Source: GCA-001856825 sp038729485
Lineage (GTDB): Archaea > Thermoplasmatota > Thermoplasmata > Thermoplasmatales > GCA-001856825
DNA length: 64,000 nucleotides
Reading direction: 5' to 3'
NCBI GenBank assembly: GCA_038729485.1
Contig: JAVYRX010000001.1
Location: forward strand, 199,603-263,602
The position numbers and the translations under genes are program-made. Below are positions 1-8,193 of this stretch, one piece after another. Numbering within the stretch: the first letter of the stretch is position 1; every line of letters begins with the position of its first letter. A model generated the notes under the pieces. That model saw only the letters and a program-made list of their open reading frames with translations. It was not told the origin of the DNA and made no database searches.

Positions 1-283
1 TGACTTCAGTTCCTCTGCCTTGTCGCTCTACAGGGCCAAGCTCGAAGAAACCTACGTTCTAAAGGACCTGAGGACGTTTAAGGACATAAGAAAGGTCACT
101 GGAAACAGGAATATGTATACAGTATATCCAAAAATGTTGGAAAGTCTTCTCTTAGAGATGCTATGGGAGAGGGGGCAGCCAAAGAAGAAGATCAGGGATA
201 TTCTGTCTTCCTGCGCGACAGATCTGAAGATGAGCAGGTTAAAGACTGTCACTGACTTTTATTACATGTATAGGAGGATGTGA
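1..283 (+). CDS. fixC: ETF:quinone oxidoreductase FixC, C-terminal part (truncated by window edge)
   Basis: The reading frame is open from base 2 and ends at the TGA at 281-283, so only about 93 C-terminal residues are visible. They match the end of FixC/ETF-quinone oxidoreductase: a segment like 'EETYVLKDLRTFKDIRK', then 'YPKMLESLLLEM', then a basic helical tail. The family is a membrane-associated flavoprotein that passes electrons from electron-transfer flavoprotein to quinone. The call is supported by the genes that follow: fixX starts at the stop codon and fixA and fixB come next. The FAD-binding N-terminus lies outside the window. Confidence 0.85.
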   Translation, partial: DFSSSALSLYRAKLEETYVLKDLRTFKDIRKVTGNRNMYTVYPKMLESLLLEMLWERGQPKKKIRDILSSCATDLKMSRLKTVTDFYYMYRRM

Positions 284-285
284 AA

Positions 286-558
286 ATGGACATTAAGGAG
301 AGATTGGGAAAGACAAAATATGATGTTGACAAGAATTATGCGCACATAACTGTAAATGAAAGCATATGCGAAAAGTGCCCTCATCACTTTTGCGTAATGG
401 CCTGTCCAGCTCAATGCTATACCCTACAAAATGGAAAACTTGTGTTTCAATATGAGGATTGCGTGGAATGCGGAACGTGCTCGATAGCATGTGATCAGGG
501 ATCCGTTACCTGGCACTATCCGAAAGCGGCCAAGGGCGTTATTTACAAATACGGGTGA
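286..558 (+). CDS. fixX: FixX ferredoxin-like protein
   Basis: About 90 residues with the FixX layout: an N-terminal Cys group ('ICEKCPHHFCVMAC') and a C-terminal 'DCVECGTCSIAC' group that would hold a [4Fe-4S] cluster, followed by 'HYPKAAKGVIYKYG', a typical FixX ending. It is the iron-sulfur partner of FixC in electron transfer from ETF to quinone. The ATG at 286 is preferred to the in-frame GTG at 280 because an AGGAGG-like site at 272-277 sits at the right distance. The start overlaps the end of fixC, which indicates translational coupling. Confidence 0.93.
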   Translation: MDIKERLGKTKYDVDKNYAHITVNESICEKCPHHFCVMACPAQCYTLQNGKLVFQYEDCVECGTCSIACDQGSVTWHYPKAAKGVIYKYG

Positions 559-564
559 GAAAAG

Positions 565-1347
565 ATGCTGAACATCGCCGTAATGATAAAACAAGTTCCA
601 GACAGCCAAGACATCACAATCGATCCGGTTACTAAGACGCTCAATAGAAGCATGGCAAGAAACGTCGTAAATCCGCCGGACATTAATGCCCTTGAGGCAG
701 CCCTCGAATTGAAAGACAAAGAAGGGGGGGTTATCACTGTTATAACGATGGGACCGCCAATGGCAGACGTCGCCCTGCTGGAATGCATGGGAAGGGGCGC
801 AGACAAGGGGATTCTAATAACAGACAGGGTTTTTGCGGGTGCCGATACATGGCCAACATCACTCACTCTGGCATCAACTGCAGATTACCTAGGAGGATTC
901 GACGTAATATTCTGCGGCGAAGAAACTACTGATTCCTCCACGGGCCATGTAGGTCCAGGAATAGCCGAATTCCTGGGCTATGAACAGGCCACTTACGTGC
1001 ATCACGTTGAATACGAAGGGGATCACTTCATCGTCTCGAGAGACATAGAAGGGGCCGTGGAAACGCTTGTGATCAAAAAGCCTGCTGTCATTACGATAAC
1101 TCTGAATTCGAACAACCCCAGGAATCCCACACTAAAGAAAAAAATTGAGGCTTACAAGAAAGGTGTGCAGATAATAAGCAACAAGGAATTGCAGCTTGAT
1201 CCGTCTTGCATTGGCCTGAAGGGGTCTCCAACGATCGTCAAGGACATGAAGACCGTTCCAGACCCGATAAAAAATCCGGCTAAGCCGGGAATAGAGGAGC
1301 TTGACAAGGTAGTTTCCGTGCTCATAGAGAAAGGGGTGGTCAAATGA
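565..1347 (+). CDS. fixA: Electron transfer flavoprotein beta subunit (FixA/EtfB)
   Basis: 260 residues, the usual length of EtfB. The N-terminus 'MLNIAVMIKQVPDSQDI' and the 'DKGILITDRVFAGADTW' region are typical. EtfB binds AMP or a second flavin and forms a heterodimer with EtfA. It starts 6 nt after fixX and its TGA overlaps the fixB ATG (ATGA at 1344-1347), so the genes form one transcription unit in the order C-X-A-B rather than the common A-B-C-X. Such FixABCX sets are known to carry out quinone-linked or electron-bifurcating oxidation. Which mode applies here cannot be read from sequence alone. Confidence 0.95.
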   Translation: MLNIAVMIKQVPDSQDITIDPVTKTLNRSMARNVVNPPDINALEAALELKDKEGGVITVITMGPPMADVALLECMGRGADKGILITDRVFAGADTWPTSLTLASTADYLGGFDVIFCGEETTDSSTGHVGPGIAEFLGYEQATYVHHVEYEGDHFIVSRDIEGAVETLVIKKPAVITITLNSNNPRNPTLKKKIEAYKKGVQIISNKELQLDPSCIGLKGSPTIVKDMKTVPDPIKNPAKPGIEELDKVVSVLIEKGVVK

Positions 1348-2417
1348 TCAAGAATAGATGCGCAACTCCTCCTGCTGATGTTTCTATATATAAGGACTTC
1401 TGGATATGGCTGGAGCAGAATGATGGCAAACTGTCTAAAGTTGCCTTAGAGATGGCAGGGATAGGTAGAAGACTCTGCGACAAATATGGTGAAAAACTGG
1501 TCGGAATTCTTCTTGCCGGTGAAAACGCAGATGAGATGGCAAGGGAGGCTATTGAGTTCGGGGTTGACAAGGTAATTTTGGTAAAAGGCGGGCCTTTAAC
1601 CCACTATAGGACCAGACCTTATGCCGATGCAATTTCTAGTCTGATCCTAGAAAGGAAGCCAAATTATTTCATAATAGGAGCGACGCACAACGGCAGGGAT
1701 CTTGCATCGAGACTTGCGGTAAAGGTGAATACAGGAATAACCGCCGACTGCACCGAGATAGAGATAGACCAGACCAAGAAACTACTGGAGGCCAGAAGAC
1801 CTGCATTTGGGGGCGCCATACTTGCCAACATTTTGTGCAGCAAACACAGACCTCAGATGGCAAGCGCTAGGCCGGGCATATTCAAGCCGGTTGAGAGAAT
1901 GCCCGGAAGGAATGGAGAGATAGAGATCATTGAGAGCAGCGTGAAAGAGGACGAGATAGCAACAAAGGTCCTGCAGGTCGTTTCAAGGGACGAGGTTGAC
2001 ATTACCACAGCAGACGTAGTTGTGGCAGGTGGCATGGGTCTTGGCAAGAAGGAAGGATTCAAGATGCTTGAGGAGCTAGCGAGCGAGCTGGGCGGCATAG
2101 TTGCAGCTTCAAGGCCGACAGTTGACGCTGGCTGGATAACGAGGGACAGGCAGGTTGGGCAAACAGGGAAAACTGTACATCCTAAGCTATACGTTGCGGT
2201 AGGGATATCGGGGGCGATTCAGCACATTGCAGGGATGAAGACGTCCGAGTTCGTGATATCCGTAAACAAGGATTCATCGGCTCCTATTGTCAGGTACTCT
2301 GATATCGCACTGATCGGGGACGCCTACGAGATCGTTCCAAAACTCATAGAAGCTATAAGAAAGGGGAAGGAGATGGTCAGGAAGGGAGAGTTACAGACGA
2401 AGGAGAAGGTATCCTGA
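1344..2417 (+). CDS. fixB: Electron transfer flavoprotein alpha subunit (FixB/EtfA)
   Basis: 357 residues. The C-terminal FAD domain shows the ETF-alpha signature: 'QVGQTGKTVHP', 'YVAVGISGAIQHIAGM' and 'SDIALIGDAYEIVPKL'. The N-terminal half has the nucleotide-fold sequence 'DLASRLAVKVNTGITADCTEI' typical of EtfA. It carries the ETF redox FAD and hands electrons to FixC/FixX. The ATG overlaps the fixA stop codon. A short N-terminal extension ('MIKNRCATPPADVS') precedes the ETF domain, as often seen in FixB proteins with extra N-terminal sequence. Confidence 0.95.
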   Translation: MIKNRCATPPADVSIYKDFWIWLEQNDGKLSKVALEMAGIGRRLCDKYGEKLVGILLAGENADEMAREAIEFGVDKVILVKGGPLTHYRTRPYADAISSLILERKPNYFIIGATHNGRDLASRLAVKVNTGITADCTEIEIDQTKKLLEARRPAFGGAILANILCSKHRPQMASARPGIFKPVERMPGRNGEIEIIESSVKEDEIATKVLQVVSRDEVDITTADVVVAGGMGLGKKEGFKMLEELASELGGIVAASRPTVDAGWITRDRQVGQTGKTVHPKLYVAVGISGAIQHIAGMKTSEFVISVNKDSSAPIVRYSDIALIGDAYEIVPKLIEAIRKGKEMVRKGELQTKEKVS

Positions 2418-2440
2418 TTCCGAACTAGTTAGGTTGAAGA

Positions 2441-3082
2441 TTGATATCAAGTTATCAGTTCAGGTCCCTATTCCTCTCTCTAAGCGGGGTATATGGATTC
2501 ACGTACTGGTGGCCTGCAGAGAATCCACTAGAGGTTGTTGAGGGGGCGATATTGGCACAGAATACCAGTTGGAAGAACGCTGAGAAGGCTCTTGTGTCTC
2601 TCAAGGGGTTGAGTGGGTGTGATCTGCTTATTTCTGAAGACCTTCAAAGAAAAATTAGGGCTGCCGGTTTTTATAAACAGAAATCCCTATACCTGAAGGA
2701 AGCCATAAAATATTACATAGAAAGGATAGAAAACGCTTCCCTCCCTTTTTCCGCAAGAGAAGAGCTGTTAAATCTTAAGGGTATCGGAAAGGAAACTGCT
2801 GACAGCATTGCACTTTATGCCTTTCACGAGAGAACTATACCTGTTGATTCTTACACAATTAGGCTTCTGAACCGCTTTTTTATGGAAGAATTGAGCATAA
2901 AAGACTACGAGCTTGTTAGAAAACAGCTTGCAGTCACATTCCTAACGGACGAGCTCATGGAATTTCACGGACTCGTTGACGAGCATTCGAAGCAAATATG
3001 TAAAAAACAGCCATTATGCATCTCATGTCCAATAAAAGAGAAATGCCTGACTGGAATCAGGAGACAATACCGCTCCCAATAA
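2441..3082 (+). CDS. HhH-GPD base-excision DNA glycosylase (EndoIII-related, monofunctional type)
   Basis: 213 residues with a helix-hairpin-helix at about 110-125 ('LKGIGKETADS'), the catalytic Asp at 136 ('IPVDSYTIR') and a C-terminal iron-sulfur loop with Cys 187, 193, 196 and 202. The position of the EndoIII catalytic Lys (GVGRKTA) is Glu118 here, so a beta-lyase activity is unlikely. The first Cys spacing is 5 rather than the usual 6 residues. This resembles the EndoIII-related group that includes Helicobacter MagIII (alkylbase glycosylase); substrate unknown. The start is a TTG 23 nt after fixB, and other starts are possible. The 3' end overlaps the convergent aIF2-gamma gene by 26 nt. 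Confidence 0.8.
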   Translation: MISSYQFRSLFLSLSGVYGFTYWWPAENPLEVVEGAILAQNTSWKNAEKALVSLKGLSGCDLLISEDLQRKIRAAGFYKQKSLYLKEAIKYYIERIENASLPFSAREELLNLKGIGKETADSIALYAFHERTIPVDSYTIRLLNRFFMEELSIKDYELVRKQLAVTFLTDELMEFHGLVDEHSKQICKKQPLCISCPIKEKCLTGIRRQYRSQ

Positions 3083-4280
3083 GCCGCCACCTGTTCTGTA
3101 TTTTCCTGCTTATGGCCACCCTCTGACCCGGCAATGAGATAACTGGATATTTCAGCTCAATCTCGACCATGTCACCTTTCGATTGTGTCACTGTCCCCAC
3201 CGTTACCGCAGTAGCAACGTTCAAAAGAAGCGTTTCTCCCTTTATAATCTTATCAACGTTCATCTCATCAGTCGTTCCAACTACCTTATTCAAGATGTTG
3301 GTCTTCATGGAAAGCTTGAAAACAGGTTTTGGAAGAGTTCCTTGAAGTCCAACCACCATTCCTACCAAGTTGTCTGACTTTGTCAGGAACGGATCCAGTT
3401 CGGTCCCTATCCCTACAAGTCCTCCCGGGCCCTTCTCCTGAAGTAGGATGTTTCCCGATATTATTGAACTTATTACCGTCTGTATTGGGGTCCAGCTTTT
3501 CTTGCCGCCTTTGGTTACAGCAAGGCCGGGGGATATCTCTATCTCGTCATTCACCCTGAATTTGCCTGACAGTATTGTTCCTCCAATCACTCCGCCCTTC
3601 AGTTCTTCAGGCGCCGTTCCAGGCTTATTCACGTCAAAGCTCCTGGCTATGTACATCATTGGATTCCCGCTATCGTTGAGTTTTGCCGTGGGTATCTTCC
3701 GCTCTATTGCCTCCAGGAGCGCATCGAGATTGGCATAATCCAAAGCGCTCATAGGTATTATTGGGGCATCCTCTGCCACGGTGCCCTTAACAAAATCCTT
3801 AATCTCCGAATAACTCTCAACGGCCCTTTCGTCATTCACCAAGTCTATCTTGTTCTGAACTATGACGATATTCGTTATCCCAAGAAAATTGAGTGCCGTC
3901 AGATGCTCTCTTGTCTGCGGTTTTGGGCACTTTTCATTTGCAGCTATAACCATTATGGCCCCGTCCATTATCGCAGCGCCAGAGAGCATTGTTGCCATTA
4001 GGCTCTCGTGCCCTGGTGAGTCTACGAAGCTTACCACCCTCTCGAGCGTAGCTCCTGCCTCGCAATCAGAAGGCTTCGTAGAATATTTTACAGATGAACC
4101 TTCTGAGCATCTATATATGGGCGCATCTGCGTACCCAAGCTTTATGGATATTCCTCTCTTTATTTCTTCTGAAAAATAGTCCGTTCTCGTCCCAGTCAAC
4201 AGCTTGGTCAAAGTGCTTTTGCCATGATCAACATGGCCGACCATCCCTATGTTCACTTCAGGAGGTCTTGGCAGCTTCAT
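3057..4280 (-). CDS. eif2g: Translation initiation factor aIF2 subunit gamma
   Basis: The GTPase subunit of archaeal initiation factor 2, which brings Met-tRNAi to the ribosome. Seen: G1 'GHVDHGKST', switch region with 'GISIKLGYADAPIY', G3 'DSPGHE', G4 'NKID', and beta-barrel domains 2 and 3. The frame is open for 13 more codons, but the ATG at 4280 gives the expected N-terminus 'MKLPRPPEVNIGMVGHVDHG' and has GGAG just upstream. It overlaps the end of the S6e gene by 23 nt, so the two are probably co-translated. Of the four zinc-knuckle Cys found in many homologues, only one per pair remains. Confidence 0.96.
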   Translation of the reverse strand: MKLPRPPEVNIGMVGHVDHGKSTLTKLLTGTRTDYFSEEIKRGISIKLGYADAPIYRCSEGSSVKYSTKPSDCEAGATLERVVSFVDSPGHESLMATMLSGAAIMDGAIMVIAANEKCPKPQTREHLTALNFLGITNIVIVQNKIDLVNDERAVESYSEIKDFVKGTVAEDAPIIPMSALDYANLDALLEAIERKIPTAKLNDSGNPMMYIARSFDVNKPGTAPEELKGGVIGGTILSGKFRVNDEIEISPGLAVTKGGKKSWTPIQTVISSIISGNILLQEKGPGGLVGIGTELDPFLTKSDNLVGMVVGLQGTLPKPVFKLSMKTNILNKVVGTTDEMNVDKIIKGETLLLNVATAVTVGTVTQSKGDMVEIELKYPVISLPGQRVAISRKIQNRWRLIGSGIVS

Positions 4281-4650
4281 TCGCTTCTCCTTTTTCCTCT
4301 TGCAGCTTCCCTTCCACAACTACCAGATTTACAAGGGAAATGTCGTCTGAAATCGTATTACCCCTGATGTTCTTCTTTTTCCTTAGACCTGGCCTTTTCG
4401 GCTTGAAGCCGACGCCCCCTGTGAGAAGAATTCTTTTCCTCCTCATTCCTGGAAAATCCGCCCTCATCGGAAAACCATCCTTGTCGCTGCCTCCAGTTAT
4501 TTTTAACTTCACGCCGCCAAGTCCCATGAAAGATCCGTCTATTGTGTCCCCTATCCTTTTGCCGAATAGGGCATTCTGTCTCTCTTCAGGCACTTCAATC
4601 TGCCTTGATTTACCATCACTGGTAGATACGACTGCCCTCATTGTAACCAT
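4258..4650 (-). CDS. rps6e: Ribosomal protein S6e
   Basis: About 130 residues matching archaeal S6e: 'GKSRQIEV', 'GKRIGDTIDGSFMGLGG', 'LKITGGSDKDGFPMR', then the basic 'KKKNIRGNTISDDISLVNL' tail. It is a component of the small ribosomal subunit. The frame opens at a TTG at 4671, but ATG 4650 gives the family-like start 'MVTMRAVVSTSDGKS'; ATG 4641 is also possible. It leads a two-gene unit with aIF2-gamma, an arrangement known in other archaea. A TATA-like stretch lies near 4686-4697 (minus strand). A perfect inverted repeat lies between the TATA box and the ATG. Confidence 0.95.
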   Translation of the reverse strand: MVTMRAVVSTSDGKSRQIEVPEERQNALFGKRIGDTIDGSFMGLGGVKLKITGGSDKDGFPMRADFPGMRRKRILLTGGVGFKPKRPGLRKKKNIRGNTISDDISLVNLVVVEGKLQEEKGEANEAAKTS

Positions 4651-4652
4651 TA

Positions 4653-4671
4653 TTGCTATCACCGATAGCAA
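4653..4671 (-). promoter_or_regulatory. 19-bp inverted repeat in the S6e leader
   Basis: TTGCTATC and GATAGCAA are perfect 8-bp arms separated by 3 nt, ending 2 bases before the S6e ATG at 4650. Given a TATA box near 4686-4697, the transcript should begin close to 4660-4671, so the repeat is either an operator over the start site or a hairpin at the 5' end of the S6e-aIF2-gamma mRNA. If the TTG at 4671 is the real start, the repeat would be coding. Confidence 0.5.
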
Positions 4672-4760
4672 CTGTATTTTGACTCCTTATAAATACGTTC
4701 TTGGTAAGACCAAGCGTGATGAGAATTAAGATAAGGAATTTAACTCGTTTGCTGGAAGGC

Positions 4761-4776
4761 AAAAAACCCGAGTTTT
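4761..4776 (-). terminator. Hairpin and T-run after the acyl-CoA synthetase operon
   Basis: On the minus strand, AAAAC and GTTTT arms around a 4-nt loop run into a stretch of six T, about 55-65 nt beyond the stop at 4829 and before the S6e promoter. Position and T-run suggest the end of the long lipoate/2-oxoacid dehydrogenase operon. Archaeal termination depends mainly on T-runs, so the hairpin may be incidental. Confidence 0.45.
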
Positions 4777-4828
4777 CCCTTGCTTAGGAAGGGCATGGCG
4801 TTTTAAGTGATCAGATATGCGTGCTTCG

Positions 4829-7510
4829 TCAAATTTTTAGGATGCTTTTGGCCACAAACGGAGGTACCTTTAGCCCAGTGCTTCCCACTCTTATCCTGAA
4901 ATCGACTGTCTTGCAGCCCTTCCCCTTCTCAAGCACTATAACTGGGTTCAAATCCAACTCCACTATCTCCGGATTGTCGCTCACGAGTTTGGAGACGTTC
5001 ACCAATACGTTTTTGTATGCTTCCTCATCCGCAACCTTTGTCCCCCTGTATCCTCTCAGGACGTCTGCCGTCTTCAGCTCTGATATCATCTCTGCTGCAT
5101 CTCCAGCATCCACCGGCGCCAGCCTCGTTGATACATCCTTAAGCAATTCAACGAGCTTCCCTCCCATGCCTGCCACCACCAGCGGACCGAACAGGGGATC
5201 ATTGCTTGAACCGGCTATCATCTCCACCCCCTCAGGGATCATCTCCTGGGCAATCATGTAATCTACCTGGAAACCTTTCCCTCTCAGAGCTGTGAGCATC
5301 GCGTCCGATTCCATTGATAATTTTGAAACGGGGACGTTGAGCTTAACCGCACCCACGTCGCTCTTGTGTACAATATTTGGCCCATAGGCCTTTAGAGCGA
5401 GGTTTCCAACCCATCCCTTTGTTTTTTCGGCCGCCTCCTTTGCATCTTTGAACATGGCGGTTCTGACGGTAGGAATATTGTAAATTTCTAGGATGGATGT
5501 GCATTCCTCGTATGAAAGCCACTCCCTTCCTTCCCTCATCGCCCGCGATATTATCGCCTTTACCTTGTCCGTATCTACGTAATCCCTTCTGAGAATCTCC
5601 TTTGGTGGAGCATATTTCCATTTCCCATATTCCGTAGCCCTTGCTAGCGCAATTGCCGCATCCTCTGGAAAAGGAAATGAGGGAACGCTTATTCCATCCT
5701 GCCTCAATATTTCCGTCATGCCTTTCGTAGCCATAAAGACGGATACGACCGTCTTGGAATTGTTGAACTTTTTAACGCCTGATAGAATGCTCTTGGCGAC
5801 GTCGTTGGGATCCAATACGACGGGTAGTATGAATATGACAATTATTGAGTCTATCGAATCGTCCCTTCCCAGAATCTCAAGTGACCTTTCGTACATGTCT
5901 GCCTGTACTCCAGCCGTCATATCTATGGGATTCCTTACGGATGCTATGTCAGGCAGTATCTTTCTAAGCTCCTCTTTTGTTTTCTCATTCAGATCAGGCA
6001 CTTCAAGACCATGGGCTTCGCATGAATCGGCAGCCAGTATGCCTGCACCCCCCGCATTGGTCAGTATCGCAACCCTATTTCCCTTTGGTACGGGTTGGTT
6101 GCCCAAAAGAGCAGCTACCTCGAACATCTCGTCAAGGGTGTCAGTTCTAATTATGCCGCTCTGCTTGAATAGGGCATCAACTGTAATATCAGATGTTGCT
6201 AGTAGAGCGCCAGTGTGGGATTGTGTTGCCCTGAATCCAGCCTTGTATCTCCCGCTCTTTACAGCGACTATAGGCTTCTTCTTTGTTATTCTTCTTGCAA
6301 GCCTAGAGAATTTTATGGGGTTTCCGAAGGATTCAAGATAGAGAAGAATCACGTCCGTTTCATCGTCATTTTCCCAGTATTGAATCAGATCGTTTCCAGA
6401 TATGTCCTCCTTATTGCCGACGGAAACAAAGGAACTGAGGCCTAGTCCAAGTTTCGTTGTGATATCGAAAACGGCGATTCCCAGCGCCCCTGATTGAGAA
6501 AGGAATGAGAGACGGCCCTTTATTGACTTAAACGGCGAGAACTGTCCGTTCAGTCTTACCTTGTCTGAATTATTGACGATTCCCATGCAATTCGGCCCTA
6601 TGACCCTCATCCCATATTTTGTGCATATGGATGAGAGCTGCTCCTGCCTTTTCTTCCCAATTTCGCCTATTTCGGAGAATCCTGAAGTTATTATGACGAG
6701 ACCTTTGACGCCCTTCTGTCCACATTCCTCTGCGACTCGGGCGACCAGATCGGCAGGCACAACTATAAAGGCCACGTCAACGGGATAGTCTATGTCTTTG
6801 ATCGACCTGTAAGCTCTTATTCCCTGAACGAACTCGTGATTGGGGTTGACTGGGAATATTTGGCCGTTGAAATTGCTTTCAAGAAGGTTGAAAAAAAGTT
6901 GCCCACCGATCGACGTTCTGTCAGAGGAGGCTCCTATGACTGCAATGCTCTTCGGTTCCAAAAAGAATTTAACTGCATTTATGGCAGAGATGGAGTCCCT
7001 GTTGTCGAAGTTTCTTATTGCTTCAGGGAGGAACGATGGTGAGAACCTTACCATAACCATTCCAGGCTTCGCTTCTGATTCAACAGCAAATCCCATGCTT
7101 TTCATCGCAGAAATCATCTTGTAGTTTTCTGGGGAGACAAAAGATCTTATCTCCCTTATGCCGCTTCTTACCGCTTCCTCCGCCAACAGTCCGAGCATTG
7201 CCGTACCTAGACCGAGAGATTGAAAATTATCCCCTACAATTATTCCAACTTCGGCCATGCCTTCGTCCCCTCTATACAAAGCTCCATGCGCGATTATTCT
7301 GTCATTTCTGATGGCAATTATCGTCTGCCATTCGTTATTTGTGAGTGCCTGAAGGACTTTTTCTCTTGGAATGACCTGCATAAAACGACCTTGTATGGTG
7401 GCATCTGAAATTGATTCCACAAAATTCTTCATCATCTCGAGATCGGACTCTCTGAACTCCCTGACAACGACAAGAGATCCGTCCCTGAGTATAACGCTTG
7501 AACTTGTCAT
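4829..7510 (-). CDS. GNAT acetyltransferase fused to NDP-forming acyl-CoA synthetase (Pat-like)
   Basis: 893 residues. Residues about 10-160 are a GNAT domain (acetyl-CoA loop 'QSLGLGTAML'). The rest is an NDP-forming acyl-CoA synthetase: CoA-binding domain ('EPKSIAVIGASSDRTSIGG'), CoA-ligase domain with the phosphorylated His at about 432 ('SHTGALLATSD'), and a C-terminal ATP-grasp domain ('LKAYGPNIVHKSDVGAVKLNV'). The fusion resembles protein lysine acetyltransferase Pat, with GNAT first as in actinobacterial versions. The retained His suggests the synthetase half may work, turning acyl-CoA, ADP and phosphate into acid and ATP. The start at 7510 overlaps the lipB stop as ATGA. It is the last gene of the 2-oxoacid dehydrogenase operon. 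Confidence 0.85.
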   Translation of the reverse strand: MTSSSVILRDGSLVVVREFRESDLEMMKNFVESISDATIQGRFMQVIPREKVLQALTNNEWQTIIAIRNDRIIAHGALYRGDEGMAEVGIIVGDNFQSLGLGTAMLGLLAEEAVRSGIREIRSFVSPENYKMISAMKSMGFAVESEAKPGMVMVRFSPSFLPEAIRNFDNRDSISAINAVKFFLEPKSIAVIGASSDRTSIGGQLFFNLLESNFNGQIFPVNPNHEFVQGIRAYRSIKDIDYPVDVAFIVVPADLVARVAEECGQKGVKGLVIITSGFSEIGEIGKKRQEQLSSICTKYGMRVIGPNCMGIVNNSDKVRLNGQFSPFKSIKGRLSFLSQSGALGIAVFDITTKLGLGLSSFVSVGNKEDISGNDLIQYWENDDETDVILLYLESFGNPIKFSRLARRITKKKPIVAVKSGRYKAGFRATQSHTGALLATSDITVDALFKQSGIIRTDTLDEMFEVAALLGNQPVPKGNRVAILTNAGGAGILAADSCEAHGLEVPDLNEKTKEELRKILPDIASVRNPIDMTAGVQADMYERSLEILGRDDSIDSIIVIFILPVVLDPNDVAKSILSGVKKFNNSKTVVSVFMATKGMTEILRQDGISVPSFPFPEDAAIALARATEYGKWKYAPPKEILRRDYVDTDKVKAIISRAMREGREWLSYEECTSILEIYNIPTVRTAMFKDAKEAAEKTKGWVGNLALKAYGPNIVHKSDVGAVKLNVPVSKLSMESDAMLTALRGKGFQVDYMIAQEMIPEGVEMIAGSSNDPLFGPLVVAGMGGKLVELLKDVSTRLAPVDAGDAAEMISELKTADVLRGYRGTKVADEEAYKNVLVNVSKLVSDNPEIVELDLNPVIVLEKGKGCKTVDFRIRVGSTGLKVPPFVAKSILKI

Positions 7511-8193
7511 CGTTTTCCAGTATCCGTTAAACAATAATGAATGTTGTCCATAATAATTTCTTTGAAGTATCTCGATGAAATCAAGTGGAACGGATGAAAT
7601 TCATGAGAAAAAGAATATAAAACGCTCTTTATTAGCTCCTCTTTCTCAACTTCGACAAAACCAATTGTCTTTGGATTAAGGCCGCATGGATTTATCTTTG
7701 AGAACCACGGAATAACCTGTTTTGATACGTTGACTGCGATCCCATGAAAAGATATCCCCTTCCTTATCGCCAGGCCTATTGACGCAACTTTTTTCCCATC
7801 TATCCATATCCCGGGTTCGCTTCCACGAGAGGCGTTGTAACCGAACGACGAAAGAGAAGAGATGAATACGTTTTCCAGCTTAAAAACGAACTTCCTTACG
7901 TCCATAAGACCGAGCTTCTCTAAGTTCATTATTGGGTAGAATACCACCTGCCCTGGACCGTGATATGTAACGTCCCCGCCCCTTTCTGTTTCAATGACCT
8001 CTATCCCAACGTAATTCTCTGGTTTTTTTCCCCTTCCCACTGTGTATACCGAATGGTGCTCCAAAATGAGAAGTGTGTCCCCTATCTTATTCTTCCCCAG
8101 GAGGTCAACAAGTTCTCTCTGTAGGCCGAGCGCCTCCCTATAATCTACAACACCGAGATCAACGGCTAGATTTGAAGTGGAGAGATCTTCCAT
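7507..8193 (-). CDS. lipB: Lipoyl(octanoyl) transferase LipB
   Basis: 228 residues with all LipB hallmarks: 'RGGDVTYHGPGQ' (71-82), the Lys of 'GKKVASIG' (134-135) and the acyl-accepting Cys170 in 'NPCGLNP'. LipB moves octanoate from acyl carrier protein to the lipoyl domain; LipA then inserts sulfur. The gene lies in the operon for the E2 target and lipA. The ATG at 8193 overlaps the end of lpd by 35 nt, so a later start is possible, but the family-like N-terminus ('VDLGVVDYREALGLQ') needs a start close to this one. Thermoplasma itself uses a split LplA ligase, so a LipA/LipB pair is notable. Confidence 0.93.
   Translation of the reverse strand: MEDLSTSNLAVDLGVVDYREALGLQRELVDLLGKNKIGDTLLILEHHSVYTVGRGKKPENYVGIEVIETERGGDVTYHGPGQVVFYPIMNLEKLGLMDVRKFVFKLENVFISSLSSFGYNASRGSEPGIWIDGKKVASIGLAIRKGISFHGIAVNVSKQVIPWFSKINPCGLNPKTIGFVEVEKEELIKSVLYSFSHEFHPFHLISSRYFKEIIMDNIHYCLTDTGKR

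Noticed and set aside
4094..4729. Plus-strand open frame of 211 codons opposite aIF2-gamma and S6e
   Set aside because: It is antisense to two certain genes, has no promoter or ribosome site, and its composition (Ser, Phe, Leu) is that of an antisense frame.
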